DNA of 64,000 nt from Quercus robur (GCF_932294415.1 NC_065539.1:35008501-35072500); one strand, 5' to 3'. Shown: positions 15,501-26,403, counted from the first letter of the stretch. Translations and numbers: made by a program. The notes: a model not told the origin generated them from the sequence alone.

Positions 15501-18500
15501 TTTTCAACCCATCTAACCTACTAAATAATCTTATTATCCTTATTTTCATTTTTTTTAGTGTGATTTATTTTAGTATTAGTTTGTATGAATTTAGAAATCC
15601 AAAATATAATTTAGATATATTATGCGATTTGTAAAATTTATCAAAAGAATAATTAATAAGATTAAAATCCAAATTTTTATAAAATATAAAATATGTATCC
15701 ACAACATTCACCGACCCAACTTAATCCAATAAGGTTGGATTAGTCAACACACATGTGACAGCTTGACAGGTTGGAAATTTCTCAACTCAACAAGCTTGGG
15801 ATGATTCTAAAAAAATAAATAATAAAATACCCTTCAAACTCAATCAAACCCCTCCCATGCGAGAAATTATAAGGTCCCTACGGTGGACAAGTGACGTGAT
15901 CTACCATTCTACTAAAAGACTTCCACCTATTAAAAATTACCGAGTTAAAAAAAAATTTTAAAACAGAAACTGATTACTAACTTAACAATTTTAAACAAAT
16001 AGGAGTTTTTTAATGGAATGGTAGACAAATGACATAGTCAACCACAAGACTGTATAATTTCTCCACCCATGCACTCCCATAGTACCAGGTAAATAATTAA
16101 TTTGGAATTAAAGAAAAAGAAAAAAGAAAATGGAAGTAATTGACGGAAGAAACGAAAATACAAGAAAATAAAGTTACACTATTAAATATGTGGGCCATAA
16201 ATTTTAATATATAGTCAGTGTTTTTAAAAATAAAAATAAAAACAAGGGATAATTAAGAGTTAAAGAAAGTCGGTGAAAATAAGCGATTCTAGAATGACCA
16301 CATCGCCACAAAGTGCACCTTACAGTTAGTCTTAAATTACAAGTGGACCAATTTACATATAATCAAAAAAATAGTAAAAAAGGAATCTATAGGATCCGAA
16401 GATTTTGGGGGCAGTAATGGAAATTCGAGGAGATAGTTTTGTAAGTGTCTAAAAATGGCAATATCATGTGAATTGAATTCGGCTCCTTCTATATCTCAAC
16501 AATATCATGTGAATAGAGTTTACCAAAAAAATAATAATAATAATACCATGTGAATAGCATGTGAATGCGACCCCATTGGTGGTGACTAGAGACTAACTTG
16601 GTTGGTAAGCTTAATGTTTTTTTTTTTTTTTTTTAGAAATAAACAAACACACAGATGAGAGGAAAATTGGTTCTATATTTAAATTTTATTCATCATATAT
16701 ATAAAGATAAGATTTATAAGGTTATTTTTTGAATGTCTAGGAGTAAAAAGTAAATGTCTCTAAAACCCTGGATTAAGAAAAACCTGTAAAATTGTCTTGA
16801 AATAATTTGATTCACACGCAAACAAAAAAAAAAAAAAAAAAAAAAAGTGAAATATTTAAAATTTAAATACAATAACTTAATTAATATTTTTCCATCCCAA
16901 GAAATAGTAAGAAGAATAAATTTTATATTATTTAGTTGATAGGTAAATATAAAAGTCTCATTTAATTTAATTAATTTAAGTTTTAAACTATTTTGAATCG
17001 ACCCTGAAATAACCTAAAGATTGCGAACGAGATGCTATTTTAGAAGTCTCATCGAAATCCATTAAATGAAAAGTTTAAATTACCAACATAAAGTTTTATC
17101 AACAATTTTCCATTTTTTTAACAACATAAAGTTTTAACTTTAATTAAAAATGGCAAATATCATAGTGAATTGAATTCGGCTCCTTCTATATCACAACAAT
17201 ACCATGTGAATCCAATCAAAAAAAAAAAAAAACAATACCATGTGAATGGCTACTACGTAGTACCACATCAATAGCATGTGAATGCGACCCCATTGATGGT
17301 GACTAGAGACTAACTTGGTTGGAAAGCTTAATGGTTTTTTTTTTTTTTTTTTTTTTTGATAAAAAAACAAACACACAGATGAGAGGGAATGGAGTTCTAT
17401 ATTTAAAATTTTATTCATCATATATAAAGATAAGATTTATAAGATTATTTTTTGAATTTCTAGGAGTAAAAAGTAAATGTCTCTAAAACCCTTGATTAAG
17501 AAAAACTTGTAATATTGTCTTGAAATAATTTGTTTCACACGCAACAACCAAAAAAAAAAGTGAAATATTTAAAATTTAAACACAATAACTTAATTAATAT
17601 TTTTCCATCCAAAGAAATAGTAAGAAGAATAAATTTTATATTATTTAGTTGATAGGTAAATATAAAAATCTCATTTAATTTAAGTTTTAAACTATTTTAA
17701 TGAATCGACCCTGAAATAACCTAAAGATTGCGAACGAGATGCTATTTTAGAAGTCTCATCGAAATCCATTAAATGAAAAGTTATTTTTAGAGCATAATAA
17801 ACATTAGAATATTTTACTAATAAATCAACGCGTCATACTATAACTTAAAATATAATAGTAAAAAGTTATTTAAACCCAGTACAACTCACAACAAACTTTT
17901 TTTTTTTTTTTTTTGAGAAGAACTCACAACAAACTTAATACGAAAATGTTGACAGATTTGTCGTGCCTAAACTTTCTGTTACGTAAAGAAACAGGGACTT
18001 CGGAGCCATTTTCTAGGAGCTCAAAACAGATTTGCCAAACGAGGAAGACTTTTACTTCTATTTTCTTACTATACCTTTTTATGAAAGGAAAAAAGTGATT
18101 TATTTAGCTTCTTAATTCTCTGTCCCATTCTTTTTTTTGTTCTACTTATGATTCAATTTTCTCAAAAAAATAATAATAATAATATCATATATTTCTTGGA
18201 TTTTTTTATATAATCAAATACAATGGAACCAAAATCAAACCCATAAAATAATGCGACGATGAAATATAAAGTGAAACATCAAATTATATATACTGTCATA
18301 CTCATATGTTTAGTTTGGATTCATTTTTTTTTTTTTAAGTCAATTTAACTAAAGTTTTTATTTATAACTGGCATATTATATTTTAATCTTTTAAGTAAAA
18401 TAAAATATTAATAAAAAAAAAAAAAAAAAAAAATCCTATCCGAAAGGAGAACTTACACGATTGAAGACCATGAAACCGAGGTCCAAATCAACACCGTCGA

Positions 18501-18657
18501 AGGTGACGGTCTTGGCATGGCCGCCCAAGTAGTCCTCCTTCTCGTACAACACAACATCTACGCCAGCTTTAGCCATAGTATAGGCCGAAACTAACCCACT
18601 AATCCCACTGCCAATTACTGCCACTCTCATCTTCTGCGACATTATTGTCTTTCTCAC
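527..18657 (-). CDS. Cyclopropane-fatty-acyl-phospholipid synthase, plant type with N-terminal FAD/amine-oxidase-like domain (24 exons, 874 aa)
   Basis: The enzyme adds a SAM-derived methylene across the double bond of phospholipid-bound oleate (family knowledge). Exons in order: 18657-18457, 11903-11686, 11540-11435, 11331-11230, 11085-11026, 10907-10829, 10305-10158, 9274-9151, 8622-8442, 8035-8007, 7830-7682, 6426-6324, 6134-6039, 5916-5861, 5751-5628, 4899-4837, 4728-4669, 4521-4360, 4123-4050, 3971-3878, 3720-3584, 3508-3428, 2678-2573, 598-527. All phases match and the total is 2625 nt. Exon 1 carries the dinucleotide motif VAVIGSGISGL (G16, G18, G21) and E39. Exon 18 carries SAM motif I, VLEIGCGWG, at 642-650. 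YSCAVF (C609), EMIEAVGHE (about 713-721) and HYYQTL match catalytic regions of bacterial CFA synthase. ATG codons 1, 6 and 10 could all start the protein; relatives suggest Met10 (865 aa). Intron 2 uses a GC donor. No disabling change is seen. Confidence 0.93.
728..1433. mobile_element. TIR element (about 0.7 kb) in the last intron of the synthase gene
   Basis: The two ends are inverted copies of TAGTTATTAAAC followed by a weaker extension. The interior has no coding capacity. A clean target duplication was not found, so the superfamily is not assigned. Confidence 0.5.
1561..1722 (+). mobile_element. tRNA-derived SINE
   Basis: The head carries a box-A-like stretch (GGGATGGTCACTCCACGAG) and a box-B-like stretch (GGAGTTCAAGTCTCC), as in Pol III SINEs. 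The body ends in a poly(A) run at about 1707-1719. It is flanked by a perfect 10-bp target duplication GTATTATAAC at 1551-1560 and 1723-1732. It sits in the last intron of the synthase gene, opposite to transcription. Confidence 0.85.
4625..4652. repeat. Poly(G) tract of 28 bases inside an intron
   Basis: Uninterrupted G28 on the plus strand, hence C28 in the sense of the synthase gene. It begins 17 nt downstream of the 5' splice site at 4669/4668. The length may be unreliable because homopolymers are hard to sequence. Confidence 0.9.
9578..9826. mobile_element. GTCCGTTTGGATA-type MITE, copy 1
   Basis: The left end GGGTCCGTTTGGATAC is matched inverted at the right end by GTATCCAAACAGATA. The interior contains the family core AATAATTTTTAAATGTGTGAATAG, shared with the copies near 21193, 21766 and 61628. 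It lies in an intron of the synthase gene. Confidence 0.75.
11904..16450. other. Left part of synthase intron 1, no gene
   Basis: AT-rich intronic sequence with no supported exon. It holds simple repeats ((CT)n at about 13556-13575), MITE remnants, and at 15365-15800 a degenerate element beginning GGGGTGTGCA. ORFs on the plus strand at 11677-12130 are shadows of exon 2. Confidence 0.6.
14249..14690 (-). mobile_element. Degenerate remnants of a GTCCGTTTGGATA-type MITE plus a poly(T) insertion
   Basis: At 14490-14680 the GC-rich 'GCAAACGCGGTGGGCGTTTGC' end and the body of the MITE family can be recognised in inverted orientation, with the outer end missing. A T-run of about 23 followed by GATAAG at 14249-14275 looks like the reversed tail of a poly(A) retroelement. 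Both lie in intron 1 of the synthase gene. Confidence 0.4.
16451..17075. repeat. Intron direct duplication, copy 1
   Basis: About 625 bp that recur at 17146-17782 in the same order, from AAAAATGGCAAT through CGACCCTGAAATAACC to ATTAAATGAAAAG. The copies differ by point changes, poly(T)/(A) length and small indels, so this is a real duplication with some age and not an assembly stutter. Confidence 0.85.
17146..17782. repeat. Intron direct duplication, copy 2
   Basis: Second copy of the 16451-17075 segment, 70 bp after the first ends. It carries its own poly(T) run at 17337-17357 and one extra poly(A) block. Both copies lie in intron 1 of the synthase gene. Confidence 0.85.
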
Positions 18658-19398
18658 ACCTTATCCTTTCTCTGCATCCAATCAAATTCCACATCAAAAA
18701 TCCACAAACATAAGAATACACACACATCTAATTGCTAAAGCCAACTGTGTTTACCCAACAAAAAAAATAAAAACAAAATGAAACTTTATAGAGTTTTTGA
18801 CATTTTCAAGGATTCTAATACACATTAAGTTAACGATTTTCCAATAACAACGGAAATAATGTGTCACTCTCATAACCTATTAGACAATAAACATTATTAT
18901 TCCAGCAAAATTATGAAATTTCATGACGATAAAACATACCTCAATACTTCAAATGCCAAGAAATCCTGTTATTTATTTATTTAAATTTTCTTCTGTTGCG
19001 AATGAACTCCAAGAATTCCTCAACTAACAACAGCCATTCACTCAAAACCCAACCAATTCCAAAAATCACAACTCCAAAATCTAACTCTGTTTGTGAGTGT
19101 GTATTGGAGGAAGAGAGATAATGAGTATGTGGAACACAAAGAGTCGAATAATATGAGAGAGAGAGAGAGAGAAGCTATACTCTGCCTGTGCTGGCCTCTG
19201 AATCTTCCCCGGCTAAGAACAGTAAATAGATTGTTGTTAGGCTCAAGTGGGTCTGTGGAAATGTCGTAAGAGAGAAAGAAATAAAGCCATACTACTCTTA
19301 TCTCTTTTCTGAGAGCACACCGCTCTTTTTTTTTTTCTTTTTTTCTTTTTTTTTTTGGGGCTTGGGTGACTCCATACCACTCTTATCTTCGCCAGTAA
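18658..19398 (-). promoter_or_regulatory. 5' flank / promoter region of the synthase gene
   Basis: Sequence upstream of the minus-strand start. A TATAAAG match on the minus strand lies at about 18784-18790 and a (GA)n run at about 19155-19172. The transcription start is not determinable. Insertion of the Harbinger-like element at 19399 caps the undisturbed promoter at about 740 bp. Confidence 0.4.
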
Positions 19399-20319
19399 GA
19401 GCATCCACAGCAGTGGAGCTAAAAATTTAGCTTTTTAGCTCCATCAAAAGTTACTTTATCTATTATACCTATACATATACTACAGCAGTGGATCTATTTT
19501 AGCTATCAACACAATAAAATAATATAAACATCACAATAAAATAATATATCTCTACAATAAAATAATATACCACCTACAATAAAATAATATAACCCACTAC
19601 CCAAAAAAACAACCCAGCACCGTGCACAACCACCTCTACCATCAGCCACACCCGCAACCACCACTATCACCACCGCCAGCAGACACAACCAAACCCACAA
19701 AAAAAAAAAAAAAAAAAAACCAAACACCGTACCACCAAACAATAGCCACAACAGCCACCATCGCCACCACCACAGCCATCAAACCCATAGAAGAAAACAA
19801 AAATCAAACATCATTCCCACATGAAAATACATTAAAAAAAAAAAAAAAAAAAACAAACAAACAAACAAACTCAATCACAGCAAAGAGAATGGCGTGGGTC
19901 TGATCGGAGGACTGGGCGGAGGCGTTGATCGGCGGAGTGGGGAGGACTGGGCGGCGTGGGTTTGATCAGAGGATTGGACGGAGGCGTGGATCGGCGGCTG
20001 GGGGCTTGGGTCGGTGACGTTGAGGCCGGCGGAGGGATGCAAACTGGGCGATGGGGCTTGGCATGGGTCGGCGAGCTGGGTCAGTGGAACAGGTCGGCGG
20101 TGAGGGAGTTGGCCGACGAGCTGAGGGATGAGGGAGATGACAGAGGCTGGTGAGAGCTAGAGAGGAAAGGAAAATTTACCGGCGAGCTGAGAGCTAGAGA
20201 GAAAAAAAAAGACCGGTGAGCTGAGGGATGAGGGAGGCCGGCGAGCTGAGGGATGAGGGAGGTCGGTGAGCTGGAGAGAAAAAAAAAATTTTGAGGAAGA
20301 AAGAAGAATGAAGAGAAGT

Positions 20320-20372
<53 letters not shown>

Positions 20373-20580
20373 ATTTTAATCAAAGAGGAAAGAGAGAGAT
20401 GTAATAAAAAACTATTTTTTTTTTTAGCTTTGAGCTACAGTGCACATCTATTTTTAGATGTGCACTGTAGCCATTCATCTAAAATTTTTAACTATGGCTC
20501 CACTGCTGCAGGGGTTTTTTTGTGTTTGTGGAGCTAAATTTTAGCAATATAGCATTATAGCTACACTGCTGTGAATGCTC
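19399..20580. mobile_element. Harbinger-like non-autonomous TIR element (1.18 kb)
   Basis: Terminal inverted repeats GAGCATCCACAGCAGTGGAG (left) and GAGCATTCACAGCAGTGTAG (right, reversed) are flanked by TAA at 19396-19398 and 20581-20583, the 3-bp duplication typical of PIF/Harbinger. The CAGCAGTGG motif recurs subterminally. The interior has a GC-rich, Gly/Trp-coding-like region, repeats of GAGCTGAGGGATGAGGGAG, a (GA)n run and a palindrome near 20445-20475. No transposase is visible. Confidence 0.8.
20322..20369. repeat. (GA)n microsatellite
   Basis: About 24 uninterrupted GA units within the Harbinger-like element. Confidence 0.95.
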
Positions 20581-20801
20581 TAAGAAAATGCAATAGTGAG
20601 AATTACTACGTTTATAATATTTTCACAATATTCTTACTACAAATCATAGGTGATTAATTGTTATTGATTCAAATTTGAATCTAATACTAAGATTATTTCT
20701 TTACCCCAACAATAACAATCAATAACAACCTACCACTTAAAATTTGTTGTAAAAATATTGTATACATATTATTTTTCATGCAATAATAATATAATATATA
20801 G

Positions 20802-21505
20802 TCTCATCACACGCACTCCATACATGCGATGAGGCTTTTTAGTTTAATATAATTTTTCAATTTAAATTTATTTATTGTTAGTAAGGTTACACAAGAAATG
20901 ATTTTTATAAAACTAAAATTTAGGATTTGATATAGAGTAAACTGCTAGGTTAGTGTGTGCTAGTTTTTAGAGAAAAAATAAATAAATGGTATAAAATGTA
21001 CGTGACGTATGTTTAGATAAAAAGAGTGCTAATTTTTAGGAAAAAAGTTTCTCTGGTAGTTTTTTTTTTAAATTTTTTTGAATTACAATTTTAACCCTAT
21101 TTTTTTATTTTTTAAGAATAAAAATTATCTAATTAGATTATGGGTATTTTTAGCATTTTTTAAAGCCATAACTAACTTTCTGAATCCTCTTAGGGTCCGT
21201 TTGGATACAGTTGAAAACTGAAAAATACAGTAGCAAAATAATTTTTAAATGTGTGAATAGTACTGTGGGACCCATTTTTAATAAAAAAGTTGTTCAAAAG
21301 TGAGGTTTGTGGGTCTTGTGACTAAAAAGTTGCTGAAAAGTTGATTAAAAAGTGCTGAAAAAGTTATTGAGGTGTACACTATCCACATCTTTCCAGTCAA
21401 CAATCACGGCACAGAGAATAAAAAAAAAAAAAAAGGTGAAACACGTTTTGCGTCTAGATGTGGACGCAAAACGCAATACCCAAATGGAGGCTTAATATAA
21501 AGAGA
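20802..21505 (-). mobile_element. Helitron-like element, tandem unit 1
   Basis: Read on the minus strand it ends in a hairpin (20802-20835) and starts at 21505 with TCTCTTTATATTAAG. A GTCCGTTTGGATA-type MITE (21193-21491) is nested near its 5' end. The terminal CTAG at the left is degraded, so that boundary is approximate. Confidence 0.65.
21193..21491. mobile_element. GTCCGTTTGGATA-type MITE, copy 2 (nested in Helitron unit 1)
   Basis: Starts GGGTCCGTTTGGATACAG and ends with the inverted equivalent CCCAAATGGAGGC. It shares its core with the copy at 9578 and sits at the same Helitron position as the copy at 21766. Confidence 0.75.
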
Positions 21506-22094
21506 CTAGCCTCATCACATGCGCTCCGCACGTGTGATGAGGCTTTTTTTTTTTTTTTTTTTAATTTAATATAATTTTTCAAGTTTAGATAAAAAGAGTG
21601 CTAATTTTTAGGAAAAAAGTTTCACTGGTAGTTTTTTTTATTTTTTATTTTTTTGAATTAGAATTTTAACCCTATTTTTTATTTTTTAAGAATAAAAATT
21701 ATTTAATTAGATTATGGGTATTTTTGGCATTTTTAAAGTCATAACTAACTTTCTGAATTCTCTTAGGGTTCGTTTGGATATAGCTAAAAACTGAAAAATA
21801 CAGTAGCAAAATAATTTTTAAATGTGTGAATAGTATTGTGGGACCCATTTTTAGTAAAAAAAGTTACTGAAAAGTGAGGTTTGTGGGTCTCATGACTGAA
21901 AAGTTGCTGATAAGTTGATTAAAATTTGCTAGAAAAGTTGCTAAGATGTGCACTGTCCACACCTTTCTAGTCAACAATCACGGCACAGAGAATAAATAAA
22001 AAATAAATAAATAAATAAAAAAAGGTGAAACACGTTTTGTGTCCAGACGTGGACGCAAAACGTAGTACCCAAATAGAGGCCTAATATATAGAGA
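21506..22094 (-). mobile_element. Helitron-like element, tandem unit 2
   Basis: On the minus strand the 3' end is CTAG (21506-21509) preceded by a long hairpin with arms CCTCATCACA/TGTGATGAGG. The 5' end at 22094 reads TCTCTATATATTA. It abuts unit 1 and unit 3 with no intervening base and carries the same nested MITE. Confidence 0.75.
21766..22080. mobile_element. GTCCGTTTGGATA-type MITE, copy 3 (nested in Helitron unit 2)
   Basis: Starts GGGTTCGTTTGGATA, ends ACCCAAATAGAGGC. It lies at the same place relative to the Helitron 5' end as copy 2. Confidence 0.75.
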
Positions 22095-22520
22095 CTAGCC
22101 TCGTCACATGCGCTCTGCACGTGTGATGAGACTTTTTTTTTTAATTTAATATAATTTTTCAATTCAAATTTATCAATTGTTAGTAAGTTTACATAGGAAG
22201 TGATTTTTATAAAACTAAAATTTAAAATTTAAAATTTAAAATGGAGTAAAGTGCTAGGGTTAGTGTGTGCTAGTTTCTAGGAAAAAAATTGTATAAAACC
22301 TATGTGACATAAGTTTACATGAGAAATGATAGAAAGTGTGCTAATTTTTAGGAAAAAAATTTTCCTAGTAGTTTTTTTTTTTTTTTTTAAATTGTTGAAT
22401 TACAATTTTAACCCTATTTTTTATTTTTTAAGAATAAGGATTATCTAATTAGATTATAGGTATTTTTGGCATTTTTTTAAAGTCATAACTAATTTTCTAA
22501 ATTCTCTTAATATATAGATA
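22095..22520 (-). mobile_element. Helitron-like element, tandem unit 3
   Basis: CTAG at 22095-22098 next to the hairpin at 22098-22132; the 5' end at 22520 reads TATCTATATATTAAGAG on the minus strand. It has no nested MITE and so keeps the ancestral, uninterrupted 5' end. Confidence 0.72.
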
Positions 22521-22620
22521 CTAGCCTCATCATACACGCTTCGCGCATGCGACAAAGCTTTTTTATTTTTGTCATAATTTTTCACTCATTTCAATTTAAG
22601 GTTTTTACATTTTCCCACAA
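22521..22620 (-). mobile_element. Helitron-like element, tandem unit 4 (truncated)
   Basis: CTAG at 22521-22524 and the hairpin at 22524-22558 are present, but no matching TCTCTATATATTAAG 5' end follows. Only the 3' end of the element is recognisable; the right boundary is arbitrary. Confidence 0.55.
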
Positions 22621-22924
22621 AAAATCGCACATTTAGAACTACTAAATACAGCCGAAAGTGTCACAAGGCTAACTACAAAAGATGTAAACTGAAATAGCAT
22701 TGAAATCATATGTGATGCTTTTGCCTTTATGCAACTAAATAAATCACCCACATTTATAAAAAAAAATACATGGTTGTCGTAATTTTTATTTTTATTTTTT
22801 TAATCACATTAGAATTTAGTGCATATATTATGAAATTGATTTCAATTTGGTTCCAAGTATATAATAACCGGATACTATTATAATTTAAAAGAAGAAAAGA
22901 AAAAAGAAACCAAACTATGGAGGC

Positions 22925-22955
<31 letters not shown>

Positions 22956-23304
22956 AAGAGGAAATATGTTCATTAAAAGAAAAAATACAGAACATGGAGA
23001 TGTGAAAAGAAAACAGTTAAAACACCAAAATAACACTGTGAATAAAAACATTAAAAGGAAAAAAGAAGTGCAATTGAAAGGACACCAATTCTATCATCTA
23101 TAAATTTAAACTTCTTAATTATAACATATGTTCTCAATTACAATTTACAACTGAAGCCTAATAATTATTATTTTTTTTAGCAAACAGACCAAATTCTAAG
23201 ACATAATTTGTAAATTTGTAGTGATGAGTGGATTTAGCAATCATAACAGATTCTCCAAAAAACAAAAAAAAAAACAAAAAAAAAAAAAAATCTATAAACA
23301 AAAC
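22621..23304. other. Intergenic, no gene seen
   Basis: AT-rich spacer with an (AT)n run at about 22929-22955 and A-runs near 23265-23290. Nothing else is recognised. Confidence 0.5.
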
Positions 23305-24095
23305 TGTAGGGACACGATTATTTAACGGCCCAAGAATAACATTGGACTCGCACATGAAAGATCCCTCACAATATGATTTGTAGAGAGTGGGCTTAAAAGG
23401 CTTGCCTTTGATCACTGGGCGATGGTACGGACTTGTTTTTAGGCGAACTCAAGTAAAAAAAGGGGTTCAACCTGAACGTCCAAACTCTACAGCTTTTGTA
23501 ATCTGAGGGATTGGACTCCTCGAACTTAGTCCGAGGAGCATTAAATTCTTCCTCCGGTTACCCGGCGGTGGGTTTTTTGTGGTGTACATACATCGTTAAG
23601 GTGTTTTCACCCCTGGAGTCTTTCTCCTGGAGGTGGGATGAGAGGCTCTACTTTTTTGCCATTCTTTTTTTCCTCCTTCTCCAGATTACTTGCCTTCTCT
23701 TTTATACTAGCCTACGTTCGCTGTCCTTCGTCCACGTGTAGGGTCAACCTTTCCAAGACTGATATTTGTCCCGTCAGTCTAATCCCAGAATCGTTGAAGG
23801 TGGTTGAAAAAGCCGAAGAATCCGGTTCTGTTAGGTGCAGAGTCTTATCTGGGAAGGGTAGTAAGGGCAGCTTTCCCGAGATATTTTAGATTTTCTTTCA
23901 AGTTTGTTCCTATACCTTTTTTACCCCTCTTCTCAATGGAACTTTGGGTCTGCCGAGGACTGAACTGTCCTCAACTGCATCTCCGGGCCATTTTCTGTTT
24001 TATGTTATTGAGCTTGGGCCATAGCCTTCTTCGACTTGGGCCTTTGGACTCCCCATGAGCAAGTGGGCATGGCCCATAAATTATTGGGCCCCACA
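23305..24095. mobile_element. Solo LTR related to the 29.9-36.6 kb retrotransposon
   Basis: Begins TGTAGGGACACG and ends GGGCCCCACA, with a perfect 5-bp target duplication AAAAC at 23300-23304 and 24096-24100. It shares blocks such as GTAGAGAGTGGGCTTAAAA and CTAGCCTACGTT with the intact LTRs at 29941 and 35818 but is clearly diverged. No internal sequence adjoins it, so it reflects recombination between two LTRs. Confidence 0.88.
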
Positions 24096-24308
24096 AAAAC
24101 CATAGTACATGGATTAAAAAAAAAATGCATCGAAGAAAACTTATATGCCTTTTTAATGAAATAAAGCAAGGTTTGTACACAAATTTTTTATAGTCACACT
24201 CCAAGAAGGAAGTTTGTGTTGAAATTGTATATCAAAATGAAGCAGCCTGAAGTTTTTGTTTGTGAGAACAGTAGCTAGCTATCAAAAATCCTATTTAAAT
24301 TAGGAACA

Positions 24309-25051
24309 CTAGCCTTATCACACGCGCTTCGCACGTGCGATGAGGCTTTTTTATTTTTTAGTGGTCCTCTTTTGTAGAAAAAAATGTGTTTTTTATTTTA
24401 TATATATAATTTTTATTTTGAAAATCTAATTTATAAGTGAATAAATCAATTTGAAAATTAATAGAAGAGTGATCTTATTCTTAGGCAATATTTTAATAGG
24501 AGTTAGAGTTGCATTTTTATTAGATTGTCCTTTAGTTATGTCTCTACTTAAACATAAAGGTGTAGGGACATTTTTAAACTAAAAAATGAAGAATCCAAAT
24601 AGGAAAAGCCCCTTAAATAATAGTATAGATAGATGAATAGGTACACATAACAAATTATTGGAAATGAGTTTTTTTTTTTTGTGATACATTCACATATTTG
24701 GCAAAGGAAGTTTGTGAGATGTGGGGAAGAAGTTTTGTTTGTAGTGCGAAGTTTATGAGATGTGGCAGTTGTGAACTTGTGATACGTGGGATAGGAGATG
24801 TGAGAAGTTGTGACTTGTGAGACCGTGGGCGGGAGGTTTTTTGCTTTTTAGAAGGAAGTTAGAGAGAGAGATTTATCAGATAGTTTTTTTTTTATTTTTT
24901 TATTTTATCATTATTGAATTACAATTTTTACCTTAATTTTTATTTTTAAGAAATATAGATTATTTAATTAGATTAGGGGTATTATTAACAATTTATGAAG
25001 TTATAACTAACTTTGTGAATTCTCTTAATATATAGAGAAGAGAAGAGAAGA
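24309..25051 (-). mobile_element. Helitron-like element (0.74 kb, non-autonomous)
   Basis: On the minus strand it ends in the hairpin with arms CGCATGCGAAG-type core followed by CTAG (24309-24312), and it starts near 25051 in a TCTTC repeat leading to TCTCTATATATTAAGAG. It is flanked by A on the left and T on the right, as for Helitron insertion between A and T. No Rep/helicase ORF. Confidence 0.7.
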
Positions 25052-25102
25052 TTATCTAGGCTATTTATTTATTTTTTGATGAAATCTAGGGGATATATAT
25101 TA

Positions 25103-25448
25103 TCTATACTACTATTTAAGGGACTTCTCTTGTTTGGATTCCTCATTTTTTTAGTTCAAAAATGCCCTACACCTCTATATTTAAGTAGAGACAAAACTAA
25201 AGGACATTCCGGCAAAAATGCAACTCTAACTCCCACTAAAATATTGCCTAAAAAATAGAACTACTGTCCTGTAAATTTTCAAAATTTTTTTATTCACTTA
25301 TAAATTAGATTCATTTTCAAAAAAAAAAAAAAAAATTAAGAATTAGATTCTCAAAATAAAAATTATAAAAAATAAAAACATAGGGTTTTTTTTTTGTTAA
25401 AAAAAAAAAAGTCTCATCACACACGCGTAGCGCATGTGATGAGGCTAG
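25103..25448 (+). mobile_element. Helitron-like element (346 bp)
   Basis: Starts TCTATACTACTATTTAAG directly after A and ends with a hairpin (CTCATCACAC...GTGTGATGAG type) plus CTAG directly before T. It is opposite in orientation to the 24309 element. Non-autonomous. Confidence 0.75.
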
Positions 25449-25843
25449 TATACTAAGAAGATTTAAAAAGTTAGTTATGGCTCTGAAAAATGTCAAGAAT
25501 ACCCCAAATCTAATTACATAATCATTATTCTTATAAAATAAAAATTAGGGTTAAAATTGTAATTCAAAAAAAAATACCAAAGAAACTTTTTCTATAAAAA
25601 TTAACACATTTCCTATCTAAACATATCTCACGTAGGTTTGATATAATTTTTTTCCTAAAAACTAGCACACACTAAACCCAATAGTTTACTTCATTTCAAA
25701 TCCTAAATTTTAATTTTATAAAAATCATATATTGTGTAACCTCACTAACAATAGATAAATTCAAATTAAAAAAATTATATTAAACTAAAAAAAAAAAAAA
25801 AAAAAGACTCATCGCACATACGAAGCGCGTGTGATGAGGCTAG
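25449..25843 (+). mobile_element. Helitron-like element (about 0.4 kb, 5' end eroded)
   Basis: The right end has the hairpin at about 25808-25840 and CTAG at 25840-25843 followed by T. The left part (TATACTAAGAAGATTTAAAAAG) matches the 5' region of the other units but lacks a clean TC start where it meets the preceding element. Confidence 0.6.
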
Positions 25844-25850
25844 TATATAC

Positions 25851-25900
<50 letters not shown>

Positions 25901-26403
25901 ATGTTCAACCCTTGCTGATGAAGTCCAGCATCACATCATAATTGCCACCAGTCATTTTCTTTCTTTACTGTATTTTCATTGACATTGATGAACCATATCG
26001 CAAAAAACTGCAACGTGGAAGAGTTATAACAACTAGTAGCCAGTAACAAAAATTTGACAAAATATGTTTTTTTTTTTTTTTTTTTTTTAATAATGTTTCT
26101 ATTGCTATTATTAATAAGTATTTATTATGATAGTGTCTATGTATAAATATATATTTTATTATCATGATACTATGATAGTGTCTATATATAAATATATTTT
26201 TTATTATTTAAATAAATATGAATTGAAAATATTTTAATGGAAGTTTTAAATATAGAAATAGAATTACAATTTACAAGTTAATTAAAAATATATAATAAAA
26301 TTTTGATGTATAAAATTATAAAGCCTAAAAAGTTTACACTGCATAATATTATGAGGGCAACCAATTATAAGTAAGATGTTTTATTTTTATTTTTATTTTT
26401 CTC
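25844..26403. other. Intergenic, AT-rich, no gene
   Basis: (AT)n tracts at about 25855-25905 and a T-run near 26068-26088. Nothing else is recognised. Confidence 0.5.

Noticed and set aside
19506-20383. Small ORFs in the GC-rich part of the Harbinger-like element
   Set aside because: Composition-driven, without start context or domains; they overlap simple repeats.
25103-25258. ORF of 60 codons at 25076-25258
   Set aside because: It lies across the 5' end of a short non-autonomous Helitron and has no coding signature.
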